Source: Holophaga sp.
GTDB taxonomy: Bacteria; Acidobacteriota; Holophagae; Holophagales; Holophagaceae
Length of the DNA stretch: 64,000 nucleotides
Direction of reading: 5' to 3'
Assembly (NCBI GenBank): GCA_016715205.1
Contig: JADKBC010000017.1
Span: forward strand, 23,555 to 87,554
Part shown: one piece after another, positions 1 to 9,296 of the stretch
Layout of the letters: each line of letters begins with the position of its first letter
Numbering within the stretch: position 1 is the first letter of the stretch
Made by a program: the position numbers and the translations under genes
Notes under the pieces: model-generated
Databases searched by the model: none
Told to the model about the DNA's origin: nothing
What the model saw: only the letters and a program-made list of their open reading frames with translations

Positions 1-464
1 GAGTCCAGGCGCCATGCTCCCGGGGCTGGTTTTTGCACCGAAGCCAGGCGGCGATAAAGGCTTCCCAGGGCGGAGGCCAGTTCCCGCAGATCCACGGGCT
101 TGGCAAAGTAGAGATCCGCCCCGCAATCCAACCCCCGCACGCGATCATCAAGTTTGCCCCGGGCAGTGAGCATGATGATGCCGATGTGCGGCCGATGCCG
201 CCGCAGGCGAGTGGCGATGGAATAGCCGTCCTCATCGGGCAGGCCGATATCCAGGATCACGATATCGGGTTCCGCAGTGGCCATGGCCTGATCAAGCGCC
301 CTTCCCGAGGCCACACCCGTAACTGTGATGCCGAAGTGATCCAACCCCTTCACGAGGTATTCCCGCATCAATCGAGAATCCTCGCAGGCGTAAACCCTTC
401 CTTTGAACGGCTCGCGACCGTTCACATCGACCTTGGTATCCAGGGACGAGGGTTTGGGGGTCAT
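1..464 (-). CDS. OmpR-family response regulator (partial, C-terminus beyond window start)
   Basis: I translated the reverse strand from an ATG at 464. The frame stays open to base 1, so the 3' end lies outside the window. The visible part is a receiver domain: acidic pair in 'ACEDSR' (E28, D29), phosphoacceptor D72 in 'IVILDIGLPDEDGY', T100 in 'IIMLTARG' and K122 in 'YFAKPVDLREL'. The following segment (...KPAPGAWRLD) resembles the start of an OmpR winged-helix domain. About 20 residues precede the receiver, which is unusual, and the Shine-Dalgarno is weak. It lies 34 bases downstream of the TonB receptor on the same strand, so co-transcription is possible. The cognate kinase is not visible. 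Confidence 0.9.
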   Translation of the reverse strand, partial: MTPKPSSLDTKVDVNGREPFKGRVYACEDSRLMREYLVKGLDHFGITVTGVASGRALDQAMATAEPDIVILDIGLPDEDGYSIATRLRRHRPHIGIIMLTARGKLDDRVRGLDCGADLYFAKPVDLRELASALGSLYRRLASVQKPAPGAWRLD

Positions 465-498
465 GTTCAGCGGTGGTCCTAAGCGTCATCCCCATTGA

Positions 499-2886
499 TC
501 AGAACTGGAACTTGACCCTCGTGGCCCAGGTGCGTGGGGGCGTGACATGGGTACCGCCAAAGGTGCTGAGGAAATTGTAGAGGCCTTTCGCATTAAAGGC
601 ATTGAGAAGGTCGGCGCCAAATACGAGTCGGCGTTTGCCGCCCAGGCCCAATTCCTTGCCCAGGCTCAGATTCCAGGTGGTGCGGGGCTTCACCCGCCAG
701 GTGCCTTCCGAATCCTGTCGAACATAGGGGATGCCGAATTCCAGATCAGGATCGCCCAGGGCTTCGGTCGGATTCTTGGCCACCAGTCCGGAATCATATC
801 GACCCACCACCTGGGCAAACAACCCGTTCTCTTCGTATCGAAGCCCGAGTTGACCGGCTAGCTTCTGGTCATGGTCGATGAGAAATCGCTCGCCTGGGAC
901 CGCTTCGGGGGCTTCCAGTTGCAGCCCTCCCACCACCGGCGCCTGGAAGATCGCCCGGGTCTTGCCCAGGCTCAGGTAGGCGGAAAAACCATGGATCGGC
1001 ACTAGGTCAACGCGCAGATCCACGCCCCGGAAAAGCCCCTGCTCCGCCGCAATGGGGAAGAGAATCCCCGTGTTCAAGAACTGGGCGTTATCCCCGGAAT
1101 CCCGCGAATGCTTTTCCCAGTAATCGAGCGTCAAGCGGCCCACCTTGCCGAACTGCTGTTCGGCGCCGAGGGTGAAACTATGCTGGGTTTCGGGTTTCAG
1201 TGTGGGAACCGGCGTGCCGGCGTTCGGGCCCAGATCCCAGGCTCGCTGGGAGGTAGACAATGCCAGGTTCTCGTTTTCCCTCGTGATGAGGAGGCGGTCG
1301 TACGACGCCCGCAGGATGGTACGCGTGGCAAAGGTGTAGGAGATGCCCAACCGGGGCTGCACCAGACCTTGATCCACGTTGCGCATGCTGAAACGATCGT
1401 ACCGCAAGCCCAGGGCCAGGAACCAGCGATTCAGGTGCACATCGCTCTGCATAAACACGGAGGCCAACGTGGGTTTGATCCGTTCGTCAAACGTGAAGAT
1501 GTGGCCGCCACCACTGGGTGTGTAGGCATACAAGGGGCTGGCGGTATCCACTTGGCCATCCTGGGTGATGGCAAACCGGAACTGCTCATGGATGGGAAAG
1601 GCCACGTATTGCAGGCCCAGCTTTACCGTGCTGCCCCCTGGGAAACGCCGGGTCAACGCGGTCTGGGCACCCCAGTTTTCAAGGCTGCGGTCCTGGTGGA
1701 CCCACACCGGCGTGTCAGGCCCGCCGGCGGAAAAACCAGGTGCCAAATCGCGCGTGGGATTTAGCTTCGAAGTGGCGCGCCGGTGGTAGAACGCCGCATC
1801 CAGGCTGGTGTCGGCGCTGAAGAGGTGGCTCCACCCCAGGCTGCCATTGAAATCCGTGGTGAGGGCTTGCTGGTTCATGCCCGCCTGTTCCTGCGAGGCC
1901 AGGTTCACGACGTCCCGATCGGTGCGGCCACCGCTCAGGGAGGCGCGAAGGGTATCCCGGTCTGAAAGCAGCCAATCAAAGCGGGTGAAAACGCGCCGAG
2001 TGCTGCCTTGGTTGTGGAGGTTTTCGAAATTGACGGGATCCAAAAATCGATCACTGCGACTGGCGGCGGAGGTCACAAAGTAGCCGAAGTGATCTGAGCC
2101 ACCACGCAAGGAAACACTTGCTTCCGTGGTCTTGAAGCGGCTCACACCCAAGGTCAGCTCGCCTTCCAGGTCATTGGCCATGCCAAGGCCCGACTTGGTG
2201 GTCATGTTGATTACCGTGACGGGCTTGCCGCCGTATTCAGCAGCAATGCCCCCGGTGATGATCTCCATGCTTTCCACCTGGGCCGGATCCAGGCTGTTGG
2301 AAAAGGTGGCCTGCATCTGGTCACTGACGGGAATGCCGTCGATGACGTACGTGGCCTGGCCGTGGCTGCCCCGGAAATGGAACCGGCCGTTCTCATCCGC
2401 GATAAAACCTGGCGTAGTGAGCAGGATGGATTCCAGGGCACGGCTTTGCACCGCTGCGGGCATGCGCTCGATGGTGGTCTTGTCGATGTCGAGGTGCACG
2501 GAAGGGTGATCTTCCACGATGGAGAGGGTTTCCTCCACGGCCACCACCGCGCCCTGGGATTTCAAGGGAATCTGGAGGTCCAAGGGGAGCGTGCTCCGCA
2601 ATTCCACGGTTTGGTGAATGGGATCCATCCCCGAGGCAAAAACCTCCAAGTGGTAGTCATTGAAGGGGACATTGAAAAACCCAAACCGCCCTTGGGCATC
2701 GGGCTGGGCGCTTTGCCGATAGCCCGACACCTTGTTCAGGAGAATCACTTTGGCCTGGGCCACGGGGCGGCCCCGGTCATCCACCAGGCGTCCAGTGAGG
2801 CTGGCGCTGGCGGCCGCCATCATGGCTGGAGCTGCGGCCATACCTAGAATGACAAGCGATAGAGAGAATCGAAACAAAGGGTGCAT
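499..2886 (-). CDS. TonB-dependent receptor with N-terminal carboxypeptidase-regulatory-like domain
   Basis: A 795-residue outer-membrane receptor. I chose ATG 2886 because AAGGAA lies just upstream and the product then begins with a clean signal peptide (MHPLFRFSLSLVILGMAAA); an upstream in-frame start at 2952 would add 22 unlikely residues. After the signal comes a CarboxypepD_reg-like beta domain (SLTGRLVDDRGRPVAQAKV), then a plug domain (YVIDGIPVSD; EIITGGIAAEYGGKPVTVI) and a beta-barrel ending in aromatic F-Q-F, typical of an outer-membrane C-terminus. The ligand cannot be deduced. It is divergent from the efflux adaptor gene; the 156-base gap is AT-rich near this start. Confidence 0.9.
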   Translation of the reverse strand: MHPLFRFSLSLVILGMAAAPAMMAAASASLTGRLVDDRGRPVAQAKVILLNKVSGYRQSAQPDAQGRFGFFNVPFNDYHLEVFASGMDPIHQTVELRSTLPLDLQIPLKSQGAVVAVEETLSIVEDHPSVHLDIDKTTIERMPAAVQSRALESILLTTPGFIADENGRFHFRGSHGQATYVIDGIPVSDQMQATFSNSLDPAQVESMEIITGGIAAEYGGKPVTVINMTTKSGLGMANDLEGELTLGVSRFKTTEASVSLRGGSDHFGYFVTSAASRSDRFLDPVNFENLHNQGSTRRVFTRFDWLLSDRDTLRASLSGGRTDRDVVNLASQEQAGMNQQALTTDFNGSLGWSHLFSADTSLDAAFYHRRATSKLNPTRDLAPGFSAGGPDTPVWVHQDRSLENWGAQTALTRRFPGGSTVKLGLQYVAFPIHEQFRFAITQDGQVDTASPLYAYTPSGGGHIFTFDERIKPTLASVFMQSDVHLNRWFLALGLRYDRFSMRNVDQGLVQPRLGISYTFATRTILRASYDRLLITRENENLALSTSQRAWDLGPNAGTPVPTLKPETQHSFTLGAEQQFGKVGRLTLDYWEKHSRDSGDNAQFLNTGILFPIAAEQGLFRGVDLRVDLVPIHGFSAYLSLGKTRAIFQAPVVGGLQLEAPEAVPGERFLIDHDQKLAGQLGLRYEENGLFAQVVGRYDSGLVAKNPTEALGDPDLEFGIPYVRQDSEGTWRVKPRTTWNLSLGKELGLGGKRRLVFGADLLNAFNAKGLYNFLSTFGGTHVTPPRTWATRVKFQF

Positions 2887-3042
2887 GGGTATTCCTTCGA
2901 AGATCCAGGGTATTACAAATAGAAACGATTTCCAATAAACACTCAAAAACAATTACCCTGATGCGCCTTGGATGCCCTAAACCGCCGTCGCCCTGCTGCG
3001 AATCCATCCCGTGAAGCCGAACCCGCGGCCGGAGGCATTGAC

Positions 3043-4275
3043 ATGAAGCGTAGGAACATCTGGATGTTGGCCGGGGGCGCGCTGCTGATCGTGATCATCG
3101 GGGTGGCTGCCACCCGCGGTGACAAGGGCCTGCCCGTGCAGGTGACTGCCGTGAACCGGGAAACCATCACCGCCAAGGTGAGCGCCAACGGGAAAGTCCA
3201 AGCGGTGGCCAAGGTGGATATCTCGGCCAACATCATGGGCCAGGTCACACGCCTGGCTGTCAAGGAAGGCGATTTCGTCAAGAAGGGCCAGTTCATCATG
3301 GAGATCGACCCAAGTCGCTCCCGAGCCAACGCCGAAAGCCTCCAGGCCAATGTGGAAGCCGCCAACACAGAATTCCAGAGCGCGGAAGCCCGGCTGGCCC
3401 AGGCCAAGGCCGATTTCACCCGCGCGGAAGCCAATCGCAAAGCGGGCATCATCGCCCAGGCGGATTTCGAGCAGCAGCGCACGGCCCTCACCACCGCCAC
3501 TAACACCGCCCAGTCCGCCCGCCGGCGAGTCGAGCAGGCCAAGGCTGATCTTCGCGGGGCCTCCGTCAGCCTGCGCTATTCCACCATCACCGCCCCCATG
3601 GATGGCGTGGTGACCGCCCGCCGCATTGAGCAGGGCGAAACCGCCGTCATCGGCGTTCAGAATCAAGCTGGCACCGTGCTGGTCACCATTTCCGACATGA
3701 GCAAGGTGGAAGCCGAACTGGAAGTCGACGAAGCCTCCATCCCCAACGTCAAGCTGGGCCAGAATGCCCAGGTGCGCATCGACGCCTATCCCAACCAGAG
3801 TTTTGATGCGGTGGTGACGGAAGTGGGTGGTAGCCCCCTGCTGAAGCTCACTCAAAACGAAGCCACCAAGTTCAAGGTCAAGGTGCAGATGAAAAATCCG
3901 CCCCTCACCATCAAGCCGGGCCTCAGTGCCCAGGCGGAAATCTTCACGGGCAGCCGGGAGAACGCACTGGCCATCCCGCTTCAGGCCCTGGTGATGAAGG
4001 AAATCAAGCTAAAGGACGGCGAGAAAGCCAAGCCCGGCGCCGCCAAGGAAGAAGAAGGCGTCTACCTGATGGAGGGCGGGAAAGCCAAGTTCGTGCCCGT
4101 CAAGACCGGCCTCATGGGCGAATTGAATGTGGAAGTCACCGAAGGCCTCAAGGGTGGCGAGAGCGTGGTGACGGGCCCCTTCCGCACCCTGCGCGACCTC
4201 AAGGGCGGCGAAACCGTTCGCGTGGATAAAACCCGCAAAGGCAGTGCCGCGCCCGACGAACGCAAGGCGAGCTGA
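3043..4275 (+). CDS. MacA/HlyD-type periplasmic adaptor of a tripartite efflux system
   Basis: 410 residues. The start is set by a strong GGAGG before ATG 3043, giving MKRRNIW followed by one N-terminal membrane anchor. Next come a biotinyl-lipoyl-like half (GKVQAVAKVDISANIMGQV), a long alanine/glutamine-rich helical hairpin (about residues 95-190), the second lipoyl half (TITAPMDGVVTARRIEQGE), and beta-barrel and membrane-proximal domains. This matches the RND/MacA adaptor family, which links an inner-membrane transporter to an outer-membrane channel. It is followed after 9 bases by two FtsX/MacB-type permeases, so the three probably form one operon. No ATPase or TolC gene is adjacent. The substrate is unknown. 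Confidence 0.9.
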   Translation: MKRRNIWMLAGGALLIVIIGVAATRGDKGLPVQVTAVNRETITAKVSANGKVQAVAKVDISANIMGQVTRLAVKEGDFVKKGQFIMEIDPSRSRANAESLQANVEAANTEFQSAEARLAQAKADFTRAEANRKAGIIAQADFEQQRTALTTATNTAQSARRRVEQAKADLRGASVSLRYSTITAPMDGVVTARRIEQGETAVIGVQNQAGTVLVTISDMSKVEAELEVDEASIPNVKLGQNAQVRIDAYPNQSFDAVVTEVGGSPLLKLTQNEATKFKVKVQMKNPPLTIKPGLSAQAEIFTGSRENALAIPLQALVMKEIKLKDGEKAKPGAAKEEEGVYLMEGGKAKFVPVKTGLMGELNVEVTEGLKGGESVVTGPFRTLRDLKGGETVRVDKTRKGSAAPDERKAS

Positions 4276-4284
4276 GCCGAACGC

Positions 4285-5508
4285 ATGAACTATCGTGAAC
4301 TGTTCCGGGTGGCGCTCCGTGCGCTTCGGGCACACAAGCTGAGGAGCTTTCTCACGCTGTTGGGCGTCATTATCGGCGTCACGACCATCGTGGGCGTGGT
4401 GAGTGTCATCAGTGGCTTGAACACCTACGTGCGAGAAAAAGTCATCGTTCTTTCTCCGGATGTCTACATCCTCACCCGGTTCGGCATCATCCAGAGCCGG
4501 AAGGAATTTCTGGATGCCCTCAAACGCCCACCCATCACCTGGAGCGAGTACGAACGCACCGCAAGCTCGATCCAGAGAGCCACCATGGTGGGGGTTGGAA
4601 CCGGGCGCAGTGGGGCCGTCAACTTTGGCAAGAAACGCTTGGCTGATATCACTGTCACCGGTGTAACGCCCAATTTCGCGCAGCTCTTCAGTCTAGAATT
4701 CGAATCAGGCAGCTTTTTCACCGAGCGGGAAAACGACGCGTTCCAACCTGTGGCGGTCATTGGCGCGAACATCCGTGACGAGTTGTTCCCTGGCCTGGAC
4801 CCCATCGGCAAAACCATTCTGGTGCGTGGCCTGCCCTTCCGGGTGATCGGGCTCATGCCCAAACAGGGTCGCAGCATCGGTTTCACCCAGGACAACCGTG
4901 TCTACGTTCCGGTGCAGGTCTATCGCACCAATTTCATGCCTACCAACCAATCGCTGGAAATCTACATCAAGGCGGCAGGTGGTATTCCTGGCATGGATGC
5001 TTCCATGGACGAAACCCGCGCGTTGTTCCGCGCCATGCGTCACACCAGCTTCCGGGCACCGGATCCCTTCGGCGTGATCACCCAGGAGGCTGCCCAGCAG
5101 ATCTGGCGCCAGATCAGCGGCGCCGCCTTCATCTTGATGATCCTGGTGGCCTCCGTGAGCCTGGGCGTGGGTGGCATCGTCATCATGAACATCATGCTGG
5201 TGAGCGTTACCGAGCGCACACCCGAGATCGGCATTCGCCTCGCCATCGGCGCCCGGAAAAAAGATATCCGCCGACAGTTTCTGTTGGAGGCCGCCCTCCT
5301 TTCCATGGCAGGTGGCGTGGTGGGTGTGCTGATGGGCAGCGCCATCGCCCTGCTTGTCAAAGCCGTGGCTGGTTTTCCCGCAGAAGTCACCCTTGGCATC
5401 GTATTCACCAGCATCACCCTTTCCACCCTGGTGGGCTTGGCGGCGGGATTCCTGCCCGCGCGCCGCGCGTCCAACCTCGTCGTCATCGACGCCATCCGAG
5501 CGGAGTAA
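4285..5508 (+). CDS. MacB-type ABC transporter permease (first of pair)
   Basis: 407 residues with MacB/FtsX permease architecture: TM1 after a basic N-terminus (LRSFLTLLGVIIGVTTIVGV), a large periplasmic core domain (about residues 50-270), then three C-terminal TMs with the family motif 'NIMLVSVTERTPEIGIRLAIGARKKDI' region at about 300-325. Full-length MacB carries an N-terminal ATPase; here only the permease half is present, so a separate ATPase must supply energy. It follows the adaptor by 9 bases and precedes the second permease by 2 bases, which suggests a heterodimeric permease. Confidence 0.9.
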   Translation: MNYRELFRVALRALRAHKLRSFLTLLGVIIGVTTIVGVVSVISGLNTYVREKVIVLSPDVYILTRFGIIQSRKEFLDALKRPPITWSEYERTASSIQRATMVGVGTGRSGAVNFGKKRLADITVTGVTPNFAQLFSLEFESGSFFTERENDAFQPVAVIGANIRDELFPGLDPIGKTILVRGLPFRVIGLMPKQGRSIGFTQDNRVYVPVQVYRTNFMPTNQSLEIYIKAAGGIPGMDASMDETRALFRAMRHTSFRAPDPFGVITQEAAQQIWRQISGAAFILMILVASVSLGVGGIVIMNIMLVSVTERTPEIGIRLAIGARKKDIRRQFLLEAALLSMAGGVVGVLMGSAIALLVKAVAGFPAEVTLGIVFTSITLSTLVGLAAGFLPARRASNLVVIDAIRAE

Positions 5509-5510
5509 CC

Positions 5511-6797
5511 ATGGCTGCCGCTCTCAAGAAACCCAACATCCTCCGCGCCGTGGGCAAGGAAAATTTCCTGTTCGCCCTGCGGGCCATGTTCTCTCAAAAA
5601 CTGCGCAGCTTCCTCACCCTTCTGGGCATCGCCGCAGGGGTCGCCACCGTCATCGCCATGGTGAGTTTCGTGGTGGGCTTCAACAACGCGGTAACGGAAG
5701 CCTTCACGGCCTTTGGTACGACCCTGGTCCAGTTCCAGAAGTACGAACCACGCTTTGGGCAAGGTGGCCCATTGCCCGAAGAACAGAAGCGACGCCGGGA
5801 TCTCACCCGCGATGACGCGGAAGCCCTGAAACGTCTGTCCACCTTGGCGGCGGCAGTGTCTCAGGAACGGTATTCCTTTGGCACGGGCGTGACCATCAAG
5901 AACCGGAAGGGCGAAGAGGCCAACGGCCCCACCTTCTGCGGCACCAATCCGGATTACGCTCCCGCAAACAACAGCACCGTGAACGACGGCCGCTTTTTTG
6001 TGGATGCCGACGTCATCCACGCCTCCCACACCTGTGTCATCGGCCCCGATGTGGTGAAGGCTCTCTGGCCTCGCAAGGATCCCCTGGGCCAGGAATTGAT
6101 GGTGAACGGTGTGCCTTTCCAGGTGGTGGGCGTACTCGACAAGAAACCAGAATTCGGGGATGGCGGTGCCAACAACATCGTCTTGATTCCCATCAGCACC
6201 TTCGATGAGATGTTCCCCCAGATCAAGAATGGCGGCGGCGATACCATCCACATCGCCACCATTCCCAAGGATCCCGCCCGCATGGACGAGATGACCGATC
6301 AGGAAGTGGCGATCCTGCGCGCACGGCGCGGGTTGAAACCCAACCAGCCCAATGATTTCGCCATTTTCACCAGCGAGGGACAGCTTCAGCAGTTCAAGCA
6401 GATCACCGGCGGCATCGCGGGTGCCATGATCCTCATCGCAGGTATTGCCCTGGTGGTGGGCGGTGTGGGCGTCATGAACATCATGCTGGTGACGGTCACC
6501 GAGCGCACCCGGGAGATCGGCGTGCGCAAGGCCCTCGGCGCCACCCGCAAAGACATCGCCGCGCAGTTCCTGGTGGAGGCCGTCTCCCTGACCGGCGTGG
6601 GCGGCGCCATCGGCATCGCCGTGGGGCTGGGCATCGCCCTCCTCGCCCGGGTCGCGCTGGATTTCCCCACGGCGGCACCGCTCTGGTCCATTGTGCTGGG
6701 CTTTGGCGTGAGCACCGCCATCGGCCTCATCTTCGGCATGTGGCCTGCCTTGAAAGCAGCCAAGCAGGATCCCATCGAGGCCCTGCGGTACGAGTAA
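5511..6797 (+). CDS. MacB-type ABC transporter permease (second of pair)
   Basis: 428 residues, paralogous to the preceding permease: N-terminal TM (LRSFLTLLGIAAGVATVIAM), periplasmic MacB_PCD-like core, and C-terminal FtsX domain with 'GVMNIMLVTVTERTREIGVR' and 'KALGATRKDIAAQFLVEA'. It starts 2 bases after the first permease stops, so translational coupling is likely. The ATPase domain of classical MacB is absent. A LolD/MacB-like ATPase exists at 60208-60939, but it is distant and any partnership is inference. Confidence 0.9.
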   Translation: MAAALKKPNILRAVGKENFLFALRAMFSQKLRSFLTLLGIAAGVATVIAMVSFVVGFNNAVTEAFTAFGTTLVQFQKYEPRFGQGGPLPEEQKRRRDLTRDDAEALKRLSTLAAAVSQERYSFGTGVTIKNRKGEEANGPTFCGTNPDYAPANNSTVNDGRFFVDADVIHASHTCVIGPDVVKALWPRKDPLGQELMVNGVPFQVVGVLDKKPEFGDGGANNIVLIPISTFDEMFPQIKNGGGDTIHIATIPKDPARMDEMTDQEVAILRARRGLKPNQPNDFAIFTSEGQLQQFKQITGGIAGAMILIAGIALVVGGVGVMNIMLVTVTERTREIGVRKALGATRKDIAAQFLVEAVSLTGVGGAIGIAVGLGIALLARVALDFPTAAPLWSIVLGFGVSTAIGLIFGMWPALKAAKQDPIEALRYE

Positions 6798-6852
6798 AAC
6801 TGGAGTCCGCCTCCGCCCGCGCCGATAGGCCAAAGGTTGTCGGAGGTCTCCC

Positions 6853-7824
6853 ATGCTCGATCTGCTCCTTGCGGCCTGTCTGAGTTTCCCTGTCCATGCG
6901 GCGATGGAAGAACCACCCAAGCCCGAAGCGCCCAAGGCTGAGCCAGCCAAGGCCGCCAAAAAGCGAACTTCGGTGGCGGTTCCCGAAGAGGACGCTGCCG
7001 CCAAGGAGAAATCGACCACCCCTCCGGTACCCAAACCCGCTCCAAAGCCGAAACCACTGGCACCGCCTCCCGACACCAAACGCCTGGTGGAGGCCGAAGC
7101 CCGAGCCACCAAGCTGGCCGCCGAAAACGCGAAACTCCAAGAAGCTCTGGCGCGTAAAGAAGTTTCTGGAACCAGTGAGATCAAGAGCCCTGGCGAAGCC
7201 TTGGCGGAATTGAAGACAGGCAATCTTCGTTTCGTGGAAGGCCGTCGTGTCCGCACCCTGCTCGCCTCCCAGGACCCCGAGCTGCGCCAGACCTTGGCCA
7301 AGGGCCAGGCGCCCTTCGCGGTGATCGTCACCTGTTCCGATAGCCGCATGATGGATAACTTCATTTTTGATCAGGAACTGGGCAGGCTCTTCACGATCCG
7401 GGAAGCGGGTAACTGTCCGGATATCCAGGGCATCGCGTCGGTGGAATACGCGGTGGAACACCTGGGTTCCAAGGTGGTGATCGTGCTGGGCCACACGGCC
7501 TGCGGGGCCGTGAAAGCCGTTGCTGAAGCAGGCGGAAAGCCCCTGCCCGGCAACCTCTGGTCCTTTCAGGCGGCCATGGCTGGGCTGCTGGAAACCACCC
7601 CCGAGGATCCCAACGAAAGCGCCGGGGATCATCTCCGCCATCTGGAACGGAACAACGCCATCCGCCAAGCTCAGATCGTATTGGATCGCAGCGAGATCGT
7701 GCGGCATCTCGTGGGGGCGGGCAAGGTCCAGGTCCTGCCCGCGGTCTATGACCTGGGCACGGGCCACGTGACCTTCCTGGAACTACCCAAGGCTGCCAAG
7801 CAGGGGGAATCGGCGCATCATTGA
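6853..7824 (+). CDS. Beta-class carbonic anhydrase, probably exported
   Basis: 323 residues starting at an ATG behind GGAGGT. Residues 1-17 look like a short signal peptide (LLLAACLSFPVHA). Residues about 18-75 are an Ala/Pro/Lys-rich linker, and about 78-100 a probable short coiled coil. The beta-CA domain follows, with zinc ligands C161 (in CSDSR, with the D163/R165 dyad), H214 and C217 (GHTACGAV). The enzyme interconverts CO2 and bicarbonate. Most bacterial beta-CAs are cytoplasmic and about 220 residues long; the leader and linker suggest a periplasmic or envelope-tethered form. Its 3' end is 4 bases from the decarboxylase gene, whose reaction releases CO2. Confidence 0.88.
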   Translation: MLDLLLAACLSFPVHAAMEEPPKPEAPKAEPAKAAKKRTSVAVPEEDAAAKEKSTTPPVPKPAPKPKPLAPPPDTKRLVEAEARATKLAAENAKLQEALARKEVSGTSEIKSPGEALAELKTGNLRFVEGRRVRTLLASQDPELRQTLAKGQAPFAVIVTCSDSRMMDNFIFDQELGRLFTIREAGNCPDIQGIASVEYAVEHLGSKVVIVLGHTACGAVKAVAEAGGKPLPGNLWSFQAAMAGLLETTPEDPNESAGDHLRHLERNNAIRQAQIVLDRSEIVRHLVGAGKVQVLPAVYDLGTGHVTFLELPKAAKQGESAHH

Positions 7825-7828
7825 GGGC

Positions 7829-9250
7829 ATGGACACTCACGAATTCCGCCGCCTCGGACATGACCTGATCGAATGGATCGCGGCCTACCGCGAGGGTATC
7901 GAAGGATATCCCGTCATGAGCCCCGCCCAGCCTGGCGACATCAGCCGCCAGCTGCCCCGCACACCGCCCCTAAAGCCCGAAGGTTTGGAGGCGATCCTGG
8001 GCGATCTGGACCGCATCGTGATGTCTGGTATCACCCACTGGAATCACCCTGGTTTTTTCGCCTATTTCCCTTCCAATTCCAGCCTTTCGTCTGTGCTTGC
8101 GGATCTCGTCTGCGCCGGGCTGGGCAGCCAGGGCATGAGTTGGCAAACCAGCCCCGCAGCCACGGAAGTGGAAGACGTGGTCATGGATTGGCTGCGCCAG
8201 ATGCTGGGCCTTTCCGAGGCTTTCACGGGCGTCATCCAGGACACGGCCAGCACGGCCACCTTCTGCGCCCTGCTCTGTGCCCGGGAAAGAACCTCTGCCT
8301 TCAGCCAGAATCGCGGCGGCCTGCAAGCCGAAGCGGTGCCGCTGATGGTGTACGCCTCTGATCAAGGCCATAGTTCCATCCCCAAGGCCGCGCTGCTGGC
8401 GGGCTTCGGCAAGGATCATTTGCGCCTGATCCCCACCGATGCTGACCATGCCCTGCGGCTCGATCTCCTGGAAGCCGCCATCCAGGCTGACCTCGCTGCG
8501 GGCCGTAAACCCTGCGCCCTGGTCGCCGCCATTGGCACCACCGCCACCACCGCCATGGATCCTCTGTGGGCCATGGCCGTGCTAGCCCAGAAATACGGCC
8601 TCTGGTTGCACGTGGATGCGGCCATGGCGGGCACGGCGATGATCTGTCCCGAATGCCGGAGCCTGTGGAACGGCGTCGAAGCCGCAGATTCCCTGGTGCT
8701 CAACCCGCATAAATGGATGGGCACGGGCTTTGATCTCACCGCCTATTTCGTGCGCGATCCCGAACATCTCATTCGCGTGATGGGCACCAATCCCAGCTAC
8801 CTGCACACCGCCCAGGATGGCGAGGTGCGCAATCTGCGCGACTGGGGTATTCCACTGGGGCGGCGCTTCCGGGCCCTCAAGCTCTGGTTCCTCATCCGCG
8901 ACCAGGGGGTGGAAGGTCTCCAGGCCCGCATCCGCCGCGACCTTGCCAATGCCCAGTGGCTGAAGGAACAGGTTGATGCCGCACCCGGATGGGAGCGCAT
9001 GGCACCCGTGGCGTTGCAAACCGTGTGCATTCGCCACGTCCCCGATACCTTGAGGGGTGATGAAGCCGCGCTCAAAACCCACAATCTCGCCATCGCGGAG
9101 CGCATCAACCATGCAGGGCGAAGTTATCTGACGCCATCCGTATTGAAGGGCCAGCAGATGATCCGCGTTTCCATCGGTGCCGAGGCCACCGAGCGGAAAC
9201 ACGTGGAAGCCCTGTGGGCGGATTTACAGGCCGCGACGCTGGGGCGCTGA
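7829..9250 (+). CDS. PLP-dependent group II amino-acid decarboxylase (aromatic-L-amino-acid decarboxylase-like)
   Basis: 473 residues, the usual length for this family. It has the N-terminal substrate-site segment (ITHWNHPGFFAYFPSNSS) and the fold-type-I PLP core: 'HVDAAMAG' carries the Asp that pairs with the pyridine nitrogen, and 'NPHKWMG' carries the Schiff-base lysine K295. The sequence resembles eukaryotic-like AADC/tyrosine/tryptophan decarboxylases, which convert aromatic amino acids to amines with release of CO2. The exact substrate cannot be read from the sequence. It begins 4 bases after the carbonic anhydrase stop (GAGGG upstream), so the two are probably co-expressed. Confidence 0.88.
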   Translation: MDTHEFRRLGHDLIEWIAAYREGIEGYPVMSPAQPGDISRQLPRTPPLKPEGLEAILGDLDRIVMSGITHWNHPGFFAYFPSNSSLSSVLADLVCAGLGSQGMSWQTSPAATEVEDVVMDWLRQMLGLSEAFTGVIQDTASTATFCALLCARERTSAFSQNRGGLQAEAVPLMVYASDQGHSSIPKAALLAGFGKDHLRLIPTDADHALRLDLLEAAIQADLAAGRKPCALVAAIGTTATTAMDPLWAMAVLAQKYGLWLHVDAAMAGTAMICPECRSLWNGVEAADSLVLNPHKWMGTGFDLTAYFVRDPEHLIRVMGTNPSYLHTAQDGEVRNLRDWGIPLGRRFRALKLWFLIRDQGVEGLQARIRRDLANAQWLKEQVDAAPGWERMAPVALQTVCIRHVPDTLRGDEAALKTHNLAIAERINHAGRSYLTPSVLKGQQMIRVSIGAEATERKHVEALWADLQAATLGR

Positions 9251-9296
9251 GCCATCCCAAGCCAAACGGTCGTTGCCGAGGATGCGCGGGTCTTTT

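Noticed and set aside
33..482. A 149-residue plus-strand frame at the window start.
   Set aside because: The opposite strand encodes a clear receiver domain with all catalytic residues; the plus frame is its mirror.
5040..7364. A 774-residue open frame on the minus strand.
   Set aside because: It is antisense to two well-supported permease genes and the carbonic anhydrase, has low-complexity His/Gly/Ala composition and matches no family; it is a GC-rich shadow.
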